Assembly (NCBI RefSeq): GCF_027595985.1
Contig: NC_073304.1
Location: forward strand, 138,739,262-138,803,261
DNA length: 64,000 bases
DNA from: Sorex araneus
Taxonomy: Eukaryota > Chordata > Mammalia > Eulipotyphla > Soricidae
Reading direction: 5' to 3'
Positions 22,506 to 34,640 of the stretch are shown here, piece by piece. The position numbers and the translations under genes were made by a program. The stretch's first letter is position 1, and each line of letters starts with the position of its first letter. A model generated the notes under the pieces. That model saw nothing but the letters and a program-made list of their open reading frames with translations, was not told the DNA's origin and searched no databases.

Positions 22506-24540
22506 CTACCTGGCCACTTGAAGATGTGCAGGTGTAGTCCTGTCTCTGTCTAAGTATTTAAACATCAACGTCTCTGCTCAAGTATCCTCAGTCCACAGAC
22601 ACCAGACAACTCTTAGCGAGCACACATCAGGGCCTTGGCAGCAAGCATGGTAGAGAGAGTTGAATTTTCCTTAAATGAACCACCTACAAACCTAGATTAA
22701 TCTTCTTTACAGGGAGGCTTCACTCTCCTTTTGCAGAACGCTAAACATGCCAATTCTTAAAGAAGTGTTTTCTTTCTTTCAGGCACGAAAATTAATGAGC
22801 TCCATCTTTGGCATAGATTAGCAAATTCCACGGTGGCATTGGCAGACCTCACACCAGCACCCGCACTTTAAGAGAATCCCCACATTGACGGCAATGAGGA
22901 ACAAAGGTAAGGCTGATTGGCCCGATTTCCTCCCTCCCTCTCTGGAAAAGAAAGAAGCAAAGGAGACAGGAACAAAGCACCTGTCTGGGAGAGGTGTGTC
23001 CAATTGGAGGGAGGGGCTTTCCCAAGCTGTTCTGGAACCATCCATCCCTGTGGGTAGCACAATGATTTCCTTATTCCCTTGTGCGCATGACACAGAGGCT
23101 GACCTGGAGCCTTAGCCAGCACTGCAACAGCGCCAGCTGTTCAAATCTGTGGCTAATGGGCATGTCTTAGATTCCTCCAGCATTGGGGATGCTGGGGGCA
23201 AGGGCCTCATTTTCAACAGAGGTGGAAAGAAATCATGTTTACCTCACAGTTTCTTATTAGTGAAAAACAATTGTTTAACAAAGTCAAATAAATATGCATT
23301 GCCTCATTATCTATAAGGATTTGTTTATTCATTCAGTAAATCGTGTTTGAGCACCTACTGTGCTCTCTGGGCTGGTGATGAACAGCACATAGAACCTCTA
23401 CATGAGGAGATTTGAGAGGGCAGAAGGAACAGCATGTGCAAAGGCCCTGACATGAGGGTACATTTGACAATTGCACAGAGCAGAGTGAAAAATCTGGAGA
23501 GAAAGCAATGGTATAAGCAAGGGGTCAGAGATATAGGGACCAGACTTATAGTGAAAAAGCACCATATCTAACTCTGTACTGTGTCACAGTTTTGGAAAGC
23601 TTGAATACGCTTTACCTTAATTTCAACTTGATCATCCAACAATCATATAGCAGAGATAAGGAAACAACCTCAGGAGATAATTTCCTCAATGGTCATAAAA
23701 CCAGGAAATGTTGGGAGAGGGACTCTGACCAAGAATTTCTTGGCACTACTCCAGTGGGTGCTAACTGTGCAGTAAGGAAGCCAACTGTATTATCACCTTC
23801 AGTTGTGCAGTGTACATTCTAGGCCACTGTACATAGTGACCCTCTGTGCGTCTATTTTCTATAATTTTTAAAAACTTTTTCTGTGCAAAGATCTATTGGC
23901 AACATAAAGATGACAGACCTTGGAGAGTATATGATGTGTTGAAAGAGAAAAGAGATTAAACAAAAATATGGTGGATGATATGACAGTATTTACTTATGGA
24001 AAGTACATTAAGAATGATTCAGTAGGGAACTATAACATTCGAGCCTTGCTTAAAGATTTCAATTGGTGAATTTACAGAGGAAATTCCCCATAGGAACATG
24101 GAAGAAAACCTAGTATATTCTAGACCTGTGTTTTTCAGCTTTTTCCTGGCTGTGAACCCCTTACAACCTGTTTCCTTTGTGAGGTCAACCCCCACCCCCA
24201 TTCTACTAATTGGCCCCTACTTTCATATTCTGGGCTTATGCAGTCATCTCTGGAAAAGCTCTTGGAGACCTTCATAAGCACTTGCCTTTGGCATTTGCAT
24301 TTTTAAAAAAACCTTTATTATTGTTTCATATGAAAAGTAGCATCATAGAAGTAACATTTTGGCAACCCTGACAGTCATCTGTAATCTTTCTCATTAGTGA
24401 AACACAACTACTTTTTGAGTTTTGTTGTTTCCTTCTGTTTTTTTTTCCTGCCTAAATAAGCAATCTATGTGTGTCTATATTTATAATGTGTGTGAATGTA
24501 TGTACATGTAGTAGATATATATGCACACACAACCCACGCA
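22506..24540. other. Intergenic or BANF2 5' region, mostly single-copy
   Basis: It contains the tentative exon at 22783-22906 and an L2-like relic at about 23320-23480 (gtttgagcacctactgtgctc; acagcatgtgcaaaggccc). A segment near 24125-24230 shares weak similarity with 54435-54530 (a TGTGTTTCTCAGC-like start), possibly an old DNA-transposon relic. Confidence 0.45.
22783..22906 (+). other. Candidate 5' UTR exon of BANF2 (tentative)
   Basis: A pyrimidine tract ending TTTCTTTCTTTCAG (AG at 22781-22782) is followed 124 nt later by CAAAG|GTAAGG (GT at 22907-22908) on the plus strand, in single-copy DNA. This is the arrangement of an internal exon. It contains ATGs near 22794 and 22894, so it would be non-coding with short upstream frames. 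Splice-like pairs arise by chance in tens of kilobases, hence the low confidence. Confidence 0.2.
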
Positions 24541-24544
24541 TGCA

Positions 24545-25350
24545 CGTATGTTTATATGGACTTACCTTTACTGGGGTAGAATTCATGCTTTAAAATTCAC
24601 GCGCTTTATGTTTTGAAAAATGTATGCACCTGCATCAAGTCCACTATGATAAAGGTCTCAGACTTTTCTCTGCCTACAAAGCTCCTTGGTCCAGTGCTCC
24701 TGTGCTCTCCTCATGCTCCTTAGCCCAGTCCCCCGCCCCTCTCGTGGGGAGTCACTACATTTATTCCTATGGCCTTAGACTGGCTTTGCCTGTTTTAGAA
24801 CTCTCTAGATGCGGCACCAGAGTATACTCTTTTTTTCTCTGGTCTCTAGTCTTCAGTATGTTTGGGGAATTTATTATGTTTTCATGTTTGTATCAACCAT
24901 ATGTTCCTTCTTTTTGTTTATTAATATTCCATTATAAGACTCTCTTAGAAGTTGTTTATTGATTCACCTTTGAGTTGATATTTGGGTTGTTTCTGATTTA
25001 GGGATATTATGAATTAATCAGCTATGTACATTCTTGTATGTCTTCCCGTCCCCCTGCACCTGCCACCCCCACTCCAGTAAATGTGTGGGAGTGGAATTTC
25101 TGGGTCATGGGGTAGGTTTCTATTTTGAACTTTATATGATGCTACTTAACACTTTTCCAAAGTGTTTGTACCTTACAATATGCTAGAGTTCATTTTTTTC
25201 TACATCCTCACCAACACTTACTTATGTTGCTCTCTTTGGTTTTAACTTTCCTCCTGAGTCTGGTAATTTTAAGTTGCACTTCCCTTATCACTAATGATGT
25301 TGATCACTTTTCCAAAGGGAAGTACTTTCCTATTTATAATTATTTATAGT
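24545..25350 (-). mobile_element. Ancient L1 (L1M-type) remnant
   Basis: On the minus strand it carries decayed L1 3' end and ORF2 C-terminal signatures, such as antisense GTGGGAGTGGAATTTCTGGG, TTGGGTTGTTTCTGATTTAG and CACCAACACTTA. It is far more diverged than the shrew L1s. Confidence 0.6.
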
Positions 25351-26360
25351 CTCTGCTTTTAAAATGTATACTTAACAAGAACATTCTTCTGTTTATTGCT
25401 CCACAGTCTTTATGGTTATTGTATTAATAGCCCTAATATCCTAACAAGAAAGTTCTCTGAATCTCTTTACTCATTTCTCTGTTAGATATTTAAATTATTT
25501 ACAATTTCCCATATTTCTAAGTAACACTGAAGTCAACATGAGATTGACTTCCCGACCTCATCCATGGGCATATTTTAGATTATTTCCTTTGTGCTAATAA
25601 AAATAAATTAAAAAATCTATTCAAAGGTAAATTTTGGTTTGGGAAGTACAAAAAGGAGGTGGACATTGACACCACTGCTTTCCAAGGCATAGACTAAGCC
25701 CCCTTTCATCTCTCAACTCTCTCAGAGGTCTCAGAATTAGGCCTTTTTGTGAGTGTGATCTTTCTGTCTAGAGGCAAAGCTGATGGCTGAACTGAAGTCA
25801 ATTTTTCTGAGTCCTGAGGAAAGATGAAAAGGTTGATACTGTTATTGCCATAATACTTCAGCACAATAGTCTTTCTTCTCCTAGTCAAGTTGAAATGTGG
25901 GGAAGAACTCTGTGGTATCATGCCACCTAATCATGATCTGTGCCCAGCCAAGCCACCATTGGGTCTATTCAACAGCAGTTCTATAGCTATAAATTTCTAA
26001 GCTAAAGTGTCCAATTGAAGGGGGATGGAAGCTTGAAGAGCATGTTGATGATATGCATGTTTTAATTTTGATTGCACGTTTGTATTTGTGTGAGAGGGAG
26101 CACTCTGGGGAAGGCTGATTATGATGGTGAGAGAGAGTATGTGTGAGGTGTTGAGACGACTAAGTCCCAATGAAGGAGTCTGATTAACTCTGCCGCAGCA
26201 CAGTGCTAAGAAAAGCACGAGTCATGGCACAGGACTAGGAAAGCAAATTATTCTTGTCAGCCTAAGCATAGATAATCATCAGCTCATCTCCAAACAGCTG
26301 ACAGCACCCCCACCAAAAGACCCAAAAGACACAGAGGATATATTAGATGGTAGTAGGTCT
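25351..26360. other. Intergenic single-copy stretch
   Basis: No gene or repeat recognised beyond short GA/GT-rich patches. Confidence 0.5.
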
Positions 26361-26364
26361 CTGT

Positions 26365-26580
26365 GGGCTGGAGCGATAGCACAGTGGGTAGGGTGTTTGC
26401 CTTGCATGTGGCCAACCCAAGTTTGATTCCTTTGTCCCTCTCAGAGAACCTGGCAAGCCACCAAGAGTATCCCACCTGCATGGTAGAGCCTGGCAAGCTA
26501 CCAGTGTCATATTTGATATGCCAAAAACAGTAACGACAAGTCTCACAATAGAGCGTTACTGGTGCCCACTCACTCCATAT
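26365..26580 (+). mobile_element. Second-family shrew SINE
   Basis: Intact tRNA-like head (GGGCTGGAGCGATAGCACAG), then CCTCTCAGAGAACCTGGCAA, a second GAGCCTGGCAAGCTACC unit, ATGCCAAAAACAGTAACG and GCGTTACTGGTGCCCACTC. The 3' tip is missing. Confidence 0.9.
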
Positions 26581-29375
26581 TCCCATTTAAAAGAAATTGT
26601 ACAGTAGTGGAGAGAAAGAAGAATTTGCATAGCAAATAAGTCCCTGCAGGTCCCACTTCAGGTCATTCTATACAGTAGAAAAGGCCCTTGAGCCCTTCTG
26701 TCCACTGGCCTTTCTCCAGAGTATCAGACATGCATTTCCTTTTGTGTCCTTGATGGTACTCCAAAGGGCAACCAGCAGAACACTCCCAGCTGCCCCAGAC
26801 CTTATACTCACCAACAATTCTCAGAAATGGCTAATAGTGTAAGCATGTTTTATGTCATCCTTCTAAAAAACTGAAGGTAGTAAGGACAAAAAACATACTT
26901 TATTTCTGATGTCTTTGTTTAGGTTTCTTAAGAAGACCCAAAATGAGGATTTGAGTGCAAAGTTTTTTAGAAAATCATCCACAGAATGATTTTGATTACT
27001 CGCAATAAGGGTATGGGGAACTGATCCCTGGAGACGGAGGGAAGCAAGCTAGGATGTGTCATCCAGCTAAGTTGCTAAGAACAATTGTGCTAAAACCTAT
27101 GAAAAATTGAGTCTGGTCCCGTGGAAACCACTAGGAGGTAGTGCAGAACCTGCCTCCCAGTTATCACACTGAAGCAGAAGGTAACCTGGGTATTTACCCA
27201 CCTACCTATAATAGTTTCCAGTTGAGGATATTCCTAGAAGCTTTAATTCCGGGTTGCTAGCAGCTGGGGAGAGTCTCTATGCACAGAGGTTTAGGTGCTG
27301 GCGATTCAGGTCAGTCTGTGCATCACTTTGCGCATCAAAGTGATAAATTCAAGAGACTATAGGTAGGACTTGGACAACATCAGCCATACTGCTGCAATGC
27401 AAACCAGCACTGGCAATGAGCATCCCCAGGAGAGCATGATGGGGCTCAGGTAACTTTGGTCTCGATGCTATTGCTGCTGGTGATGCCCCCAAACCCTTGG
27501 AAGCTGCCATTAGCTCACAGTGCTGTTTTAGTAAACATCCTTATTTTTTTTTTAGAGGGGTGATTCTCCAAGTGTTGAGGAGCATTGGAAGAAATGCAAA
27601 TTCTCGGGTCCAAACTTAGTTCTACTCAATGAGTAAGTCCTGGGATGAGGATCAGGATTCTGTATTTTACAAAGCCTTTCAGGTAGTTATAATATACTAT
27701 CATTGTATTGGGCTAACATCAAGGCAGTCTCTATGACAAGGCCTTATAGCTCCCCCTCTAATCTCCTTACTATTTCTAAGTTAGCAGTTACTTAAAAATA
27801 TTCGTGTTGCACCTAACTAAAGAGAAAAGGGACCACGGAAGGACATTTATGTTCCTGTTTGTTTTCCTGAACTAATATTTAGTTTCTTCTGTTTACCTGA
27901 GGATCACCAGATGGTATGCAATAGGAGAAAAGTCAAGGAGTTTTACATGAGAGCAATAGAAATAGTGAAGGGTGGGAGCAGCCCTTCAAGTTAATTTGTA
28001 AAAGATGGGCTTGGTTGAATTTCACACTGACCAAAGGAACACATGGCACTGGGTGGTTTCATCAGCATCTCTCAGGCTGGCAGTGTCCCTCAGGGTGGAT
28101 ACCATTCATTGGTGCACTCTCAGTGCTGGCTGAGAAGAGCACCCACATATGTTTGCTTCTACAGAGGGAAGCCAGAGCTGCCCATCCCTGTCTCCTGACA
28201 CCAGCAATACCAGCAGGCCTTGGAGTCACCCAAGGGAGGTGACATCACAATGCAGTCCATTCAAGATCTTGGGACTGACTTGTCCCTGGGACCAAATAAC
28301 AGTTTAACCTCCAAGGGCTGGCCTGCACATCAAGATCAACATTCCTTGTGACAATCCCACCTGCAGCACCAATCTCCCAGGCACTCTTGGTGAGTATTCA
28401 GACTTCCTAAGAAGCACGGAATAAAATTGTCGGTGGCTACAAGCCTAGTGCTCTAGGGTCTCATGTTCATGGTAGGATGATCCATTCAGGTAGCGAGGAG
28501 CATGGAGGGACAAGCACAGAATCTTTCCTGGGGATGCTGACTCACCTGATGCTGGCTCTCCTTTTCTGAGCCTCTTCCTACAAAAGTGGCCCCGAGCAGG
28601 AAGTGACTTAAATGCCTCAAAGACCAGATTTACCACTTGTGCCAGCTCCATGGGCAAAGGTCAACTACATGTTTGATAGAAGCTCTGAGGGAAAGAAGCC
28701 AGGTTCTCAGGTGGTCCTGCCGAGGTGACAGGGAACACTGGCCCAATGACACATATCACAGCGGGCAACTCTCGCCTCACAGTGGTGCCAGGTATACCAA
28801 AACTATTTCTTTTCTAAAAATGTGCCTGCGTTTGTCCTTCCTTTCTGTGGACTTGGGCTTCTCACTTCAATATCTTTTAAATCTAATTCCCCATGACTCT
28901 TGCTTCCCATTTGGGACAGAGAGAGATTTGAGAGGATGAGGGGAGTGGGTAGGTGGATTACATCAGAAAAGTTGGAGAAATGGAAGACAGTGATAGGGAT
29001 GGGCACAGGTAACAAGAGCCATCTTTCTGAGAGGTTCTGGTTCTTTCACACTGAGCGAGGGAGGTCTGGGTTGGAAGCTACAGACCTTCAGTGAGGCACC
29101 AGAAGGTAGAGTCAGCCACCCCACTCATGGCCTCTCCACTGCTTTTATAGGCCAAACAACTGCCTCATGCATCCACAAACCTTTGCTATTTGCAGGCCCA
29201 AATAGGTCAACACAGCTGCAGCATATCTGACCCATGGGTGTGGTTTTGCTGGTGCTCCCTAATTTTGAGCAGACTCCTGGTTTTATTCACTACACAGAAA
29301 ACTAGTGTAGAGTTGCAGTCATCTTAGCCTGTGTCTTCCCTTCATTGTTTCATGGCTCTAGCTTTTATTTACCCT
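26581..29375. other. Intergenic single-copy stretch
   Basis: No gene, RNA or clear repeat recognised. Open frames here (for example 28015-28242 and 28900-29094) do not resemble a family I know. Confidence 0.5.
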
Positions 29376-29600
29376 CCAAATTTTATTTTATTAAAGTACT
29401 GTGAGTTACAAAGTTATTCAGAATTGGGATTTTGACATACAATGTTCTATCACTGACCCTTCCACCAGTGTGAACTTCTCTTCACTAGTGTTCCCAGGTC
29501 TCCTCTCCTACCCCCTAGCCCCCAGCCTACCATCTTGACAGGCATCTACATCACACAAGAGCCCAAATGTCAGTGATTCTCCAGGATTTTAGCTCCATCA
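29376..29600 (-). mobile_element. Diverged L1 3' end
   Basis: Antisense: ATTTTATTTTATTAAAGTAC end, TTATTCAGAATTGGGATT, 'cccttccaccagtgtgaac', C-rich run. Collinear with the L1 3' UTR at 37660-37820. Confidence 0.65.
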
Positions 29601-29739
29601 AAGGCCCTGCGGAAAGAAGTTTAGGGGTTGGAGGTGGAGAGGACATGATTCTCTAACCCCAGCATCATTCAGAGAGAAAAACCACTGATTAAGCACCTTT
29701 TTTTGTATCAGTGCTTTTGCTCTTAAATCTTACCCCCCA

Positions 29740-29805
29740 GGAAGGTGAAGAGGTATTCTTGTGCTCATTTGACAGATATAGAAACTGAGAACTGGGATTC
29801 TATGC
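29740..29805. repeat. MIR-like relic
   Basis: Short stretch with the MIR core signature (catttgacagatatagaaactgag). Confidence 0.4.
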
Positions 29806-30204
29806 TGGGTATTGTGTTTTCAGAGGGACATTAACCTAGAATCTATATATACTGCTTAGTCAGAAAAGGATCCCCAACATCAGAGCACTCTGAAAATAGA
29901 ATGAGCAGGTCTGCGCGGCTGTGGGCATGCACCTTTGGAAGTGCCCAAGCAAGGCAACGCCTTCCATTGGCAGGGCTGATTCTTGTCATCAGTTGGGAGC
30001 TAGACCTAAAGATCTTTAAAGGTCGTTCCAGATTCAGGGTGGCAGGTTCTGGGTCTCAATACCTGGCTAATCTTCCATGTTTGAACCCAAATGGGTCAGG
30101 TGTCTTAGGGTGACTGGGAACTTCATTAGAGGGGAGAGCTGGAAGGAACCATAGTGGTCAGTGCGTTTACCTACTAGACCCAGCAAGGGAATAGGAGGCC
30201 AGGC

Positions 30205-30216
30205 GGGTGTGTGTGT

Positions 30217-30256
<40 letters not shown>
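30205..30256. repeat. (GT)n microsatellite
   Basis: About 50 bp of GT with one AT interruption. Confidence 0.93.
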
Positions 30257-30285
30257 TTTGACCTGTACACAAATCAGATCTGTCA

Positions 30286-30650
30286 GCCCAGGGCCAGAGA
30301 GCTATCTCAACAGATGAGTGCTTGTTTTGTATGCAGAAGGCCCAGATTTGATCCCCACTTGGTCCTCTGAGTCCCACTAGGCTTTTTTTTTTTTTTTGGT
30401 TTGTTTGAGGAATCACATCCAGATCACATCCAGATGTGCAAAGGGATTACTTCTGGTTCTGTGTTCAGGTAACACTCCTAGCAGTACTCAGGAAACCATA
30501 CATGGTACCAGGGATCAAACTTGGGTCAGCAGTATGCAAGGCAAGTACCCTACCACTGTACTATGTCCCCAGCTTCAGTCCACACTAGGAGTGACCCCAA
30601 AATTAGATCCTGGAGTGTGAGTAGCCCCTAAGCACCATGTGGTCTCAAAA
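30286..30650 (+). mobile_element. Old SINE interrupted by antisense SINE
   Basis: Sense SINE halves (30286-30381 and about 30590-30650) flank an antisense SINE (30382-30575). The flanks GAGTCCCACTAGG (30369-30381) and CAGTCCACACTAGG (30576-30589) are an imperfect TSD. Confidence 0.75.
30382..30575 (-). mobile_element. Antisense SOR-type SINE nested in an older SINE
   Basis: A poly(T) start, GGGATTACTTCTGGTTCTG, GTATGCAAGGCAAGTACC and CCCCAGC at the head end. Near its tail an 11-bp 'atcacatccag' duplication is present. Confidence 0.8.
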
Positions 30651-31500
30651 GCAAACAGACTGTCCCTAAGCCCATTTCTCTCCAGAGCTCTCTTAAGACC
30701 CTCTCTTACCAAGATTATGACTCAGCCATCATTCTCTGAGTCCTTGCTGTGTGCCTAGCAGGACGAATCAGCCCCCTAATTCATTAGGTGGGTATCATTG
30801 CCTGCATTTCATACACCCAAATTTCATGAGGAAGATTGGGTGACTGTGGAGATGGCATAGACACTCAGTGACAACACAGATCCAAGAAGAGTTTCCATCA
30901 CTCTCAGCCACTACCAGTCTGTGCAAGCAGGCAGCAGCCTTCCCGGCCTTCTCCAAGAAAAAAAGTGGGTGACTTACCCGGCTCCTCAGGAACTATCCCA
31001 AACCCTGCCTTGACTGGATGGTGGGCTCCCCGTTGACCCACCATGTTCACTGCCCGCATTTCTGGCCCTGACAGAACAAGATGGAGTGCCTGTTTCCACA
31101 CCGACAGATGTTATGCGCCAAGGAAGAAAATATGCTAATCGAAATCAGCTTCGGCTAATTGTAGCAATTTCCCTTCTGCGTGTTGCCCTGAAATAGTAGC
31201 CATACTCAGTTCTTTTCTCACATCAGGGAGCCCCAAATTGGCAGCTTAAATGAGGTTGCAGAAAAGTCAGTCGCAAGACTTCTTCGCTGCCTGGCCTGTG
31301 CCCTCAGAAGAAGGCATAGCTCAAGCCTTGGCATCCTTGGCATACCCCTGTGGACCCACTGTGGGGTTGGCAGTGCCTCATTTTATCCAGAGGAACACTT
31401 GACTTAATCTCAAAAGATTTCCCGACAAACAAAGCCCACCAATACACAGTCTGGCCTCAAACCTTGATCCTGGTTGACTATGATTTTGTTCCATTAGCAC
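30651..31500. other. Intergenic stretch, possible regulatory DNA
   Basis: Single-copy with a MIR-like relic (about 30735-30860). Positions 31120-31220 contain an octamer-like ATATGCTAAT and CTAATTG homeodomain-type motifs in unique DNA. Function unknown. Confidence 0.35.
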
Positions 31501-31506
31501 TAGAGA

Positions 31507-31760
31507 GGGCTGGAGCAATAGCACAGTGGGTAGGGCATTTGTCTTACACACGGCCGACCGGGGTTCGATTCCTCCGCCCCTCTCAGAGAGCCTGGCAAGC
31601 TACCGATAGTATCCCGCCCACACGGCAGAGCCTGGCAAGATACCGTGATGTATTCAATATGCCCAAAACAGTAACAAGTCTCACAATGGAGACGTTACTG
31701 GTGCCCGCTTGAGCAAATCAATGAGCAACAGGATGACAGTGATACTTTCATCACTGTCAT
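31507..31760 (+). mobile_element. Second-family shrew SINE
   Basis: Near full-length: head with B box (GGTTCGATTCC), two GAGCCTGGCAAG units, GACGTTACTGGTGCCCGCTT and a 3' end GGATGACAGTGATAC with no poly(A). Confidence 0.92.
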
Positions 31761-32042
31761 ATTGGGATGTGTGACTAGTGAGATGGAGTGGATAAATCTT
31801 TCTTGTAGTTCCTTTTAATATAAATGTGCTCAGTTTTAATGTAGGCTTCAGTTGATACAGCATAGCCCTAAGTGTCAGGCAGCTGCTGAACTGGACTCGT
31901 GGTGCAGCTGCAGATGGACTTCCTGGCTTTGGTGACTTATGTCTCCCTCTCTCACACCTCACACCCTTACTTCAGCTCCCTTCTCCCTCTGCATTCACCA
32001 ACTAGACACATGCAGGACTCTCCAGCACCACCTCTTCCTTTT

Positions 32043-33045
32043 TTTTTTTTTTTTAAATATTTCAAAATACAGGTTTTAATTGACTGCTTGAGAATATTTC
32101 TCCTGACAGCTTTTTCTTTCTTCCCCTTTCTTTTTTTTTTTAAGTCAGTAATTTTATTTTATTTATTTATTTTTTTTAAATTTATTTATTTTTAATTAGA
32201 GAATCACCGTGAGGGTACAGTTACAGATTTATACACTTTTGTGCTTATACTTCCCTCATACAAAGTTTGGGAACCCATCCCTTCACCAGTGCCCATTCTC
32301 CACCACCCGTAAACCCAGTGTCCCTCCCACCCTCCCCAATCCCATCTCCCCCCCACCCCACCCTGCCACTGTGGCAAGGCATTCCCTTCTGTTTTCTCTC
32401 TCTAATTAGCTGTTGTGGTTTGCAATAAAGGTGTTGAGTGGCCGCTGTGCTCAGTCTCTAGCCCTCATTCAGCCCGCAACTCCCTTCCCCCACATGGCCT
32501 TCGACTACAATGTAGTTGGTGATCGCTTCTCTGAGTTGACCTTTCCCCGGAACGTGAGGCCAGCCTCGAAGCCATGGAGTCAACCTCCTGGTACTTATTT
32601 CTACAGTTCTTGGGTGTTAGTCTCCCACTCTGTTATTCTATATACCATAGATGAGTGCAATCTTTCTATGTCTGTCTCTCTCTTTCTGACTCATTTCACT
32701 CAGCATGAAACTTTTCATGCCCATCCACTTGACTACAAAATTCTTGACCTCCTTTTTTCTAACAGCTGCATAGTATTCCATTGTATAGATGTACCAAAGT
32801 TTCCTCAACCAGTCATCCGTTCTGGGGCATTCGGGTTTTTTCCAGATTCTGGCTATTGTAAACAGTGCTGCGATGAACATACATGTGCAGATGTTGTTTC
32901 GATTGTACTTTTTTGCCTCTCTGGGATATATTCCCAGCAGTGGTATTGCTGGGTCAAATGGGAATTCAATATCTAATTTTTTGAGAGTCGTCCAAATTGT
33001 TTTCCAGAAGGGCTGAACCAGTCGGCATTCCCACCAGCAGTGAAG
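32043..33045 (-). mobile_element. 5'-truncated L1 with 3' transduction
   Basis: A perfect 16-bp TSD, ACCACCTCTTCCTTTT (32027-32042 and 33046-33061), brackets it. Reading on the minus strand there is an ORF2 C-terminal part (translation includes GIYPREAKKYNRNNICTC and TMEYYAAVRKKEVKNF), the 3' UTR, an A-rich tail (about 32150-32200), about 85 bp of non-L1 sequence (about 32055-32140), and a second poly(A). The extra block carries ATTAAA (plus 32075-32080) about 20 bp before its poly(A). ORF2 is largely open for about 145 codons, so the copy is fairly young. Confidence 0.9.
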
Positions 33046-33270
33046 ACCACCTCTTCCTTTTACGCCCCAATCCAATCACTAATAATTAATGACCTGTTAC
33101 TATCCAGGCCTCAGATGAGTGTGTCTTGTCTGAGAGACCATTCTTCCATTGTCCAATATGGAGCCTACCCCACTCCAAATTGCTCCTTTTTCAGAAATGA
33201 TCCTGTGTTCAGATACTCTATCATGGCACCATAGGTCATGTGGCTTACAGAAAACAAATCTCTAGTTTTA

Positions 33271-33671
33271 TTTATTTTTATTTATTTTTAATTTTTTTCA
33301 CTTTACTTTCTCTTTACTTTGGTTACATTCAATATTTCAACAAAAAACTCACTATTATTGTTAGGAGTTCCCCCACTAGAATCAGACCTGCTGTGAAGAG
33401 ATATAGCAGCTGCATGGTTTTGGATTTCTGTATTTTAGCAACTAAGTCCAGGGAAATTTCTTCCAGAAATTGGATCATTGCAAACTTGTATCTCTCATTA
33501 GTGGTCCTCATAATATGGCAGTCTCCACGCCCTTCCCCTTCCCCCACCTGGAGACATTTCTGCAAGAAGCTGCCGGTACCAAAAGCAGTTTAGCTGATCT
33601 CTGGAATCATGCTCGTGCAGCTTCAGAGAGGCCACACACGTGCGGCTGCTGGGATCATATCTTGGCGGCTG
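33271..33671 (-). mobile_element. Unrecognised L1-tailed retroposon family, TSD-bounded
   Basis: A perfect 15-bp TSD, AAATCTCTAGTTTTA (33256-33270 and 33672-33686), sets both ends (401 bp). The 5' end on the minus strand is GC-rich (CAGCCGCCAAGATATG); the 3' end is A-rich. It lacks the GCACTGGTG block that other copies have before the tail. The minus strand is open for 79 codons (33329-33565), with a hydrophobic run near the end (LLYLFTAGLILVG). No family is recognised and the frame is not intact in the sister copies. Confidence 0.8.
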
Positions 33672-33686
33672 AAATCTCTAGTTTTA

Positions 33687-34378
33687 GAGGCTGGAAGTCT
33701 AGGTCAAATTGCCAGCATTGTAGGATTCTAGTGACTTCCAAGTGGCAAATAGCATCTTCTTTCTCATGGAGGGAGAGGTCCCTCTGGGGTCCTTTTATGA
33801 CACTAATCCCACTCACATGTACTCTAATCTTATCACAAAGTAACAATCTTCTCTCAAAGGGCCCACCTCTGGACATCAATATACTGGATATTAGAGTTTC
33901 AACACAGGTATTTGGGACACCAACATTCAGTCATTAATTTGTCCTTTTCTGTCCACCCCTTCTCCCTGGGTAAGAACTTCAGTTCTGCAAGAGCAGAGCA
34001 CTGTTCACCCTCCTTCCCTAGCCACCAACACAGATGAAAATTACTCAGCAGAGTGTCCAGATCAAGGAGATATCCCATGGTGACCTGTAACCAGTACTCA
34101 GCCATCTCTGTTAGGAGGAAAGTTACCATCTCAGTGCCCCTAAATGCTGTGAAACATTTGACTCAGCAGCTTCAAATGGCAAGGATTATTTTTTTTCTCT
34201 CATTCTATCAGAAATCCGGACAAGGGAAAACAGGGCTTAGGAGGGTTGGTCAATGGTTGGAACTAACCACAAGTGTGTGTATGGCTGAGGGTAAGCAAGA
34301 TAGAGAAGAGACCAGTATGACAATAATAGCTGGGAATGATCACACTAGACAAGAGCTGAGGGTTAAAAGTAGGTAAAA
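33687..34378. other. Intergenic single-copy stretch
   Basis: No gene or repeat recognised. Confidence 0.5.
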
Positions 34379-34379
34379 G

Positions 34380-34640
34380 GATATTCTTGATAACCTTTTA
34401 GTATCAATATTGCAAACCACAATTCCCAAAAGGGGAGAGAGAGACAGAGAGATAGAGATAGATAGAGAGAGAGATAGATAGATAGCTAGCAGGAGGTAGG
34501 GGGTGGGAACCTGGGGACACTGGTGCTGGAAAATGTACACTGGTAGAGGGATGGGTGTTGAAACACTGTATGACTTAAATCCAATCATGAATAGCTTTAT
34601 GAGGGTATATCTCACAATGGCTCAATTTAAAAAGTTTAAA
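34380..34640 (+). mobile_element. L1 3' UTR fragment
   Basis: It contains the 'attgcaaaccacaattcccaaaa' block (in part), an expanded GAGATA run (34434-34490), ACACTGGTAGAGGGATGGGT and an A-rich end. Confidence 0.85.

Noticed and set aside
32413..32976. 187-codon plus-strand frame
   Set aside because: It lies antisense to the L1 ORF2 C-terminal region and 3' UTR at 32043-33045.
33329..33565. 79-codon frame with a hydrophobic run as a membrane protein gene
   Set aside because: It sits inside a 401-bp retroposon copy and the sister copies at 9.7 and 22.3 kb have stops in the matching frame. It is noted only as a feature of the element.
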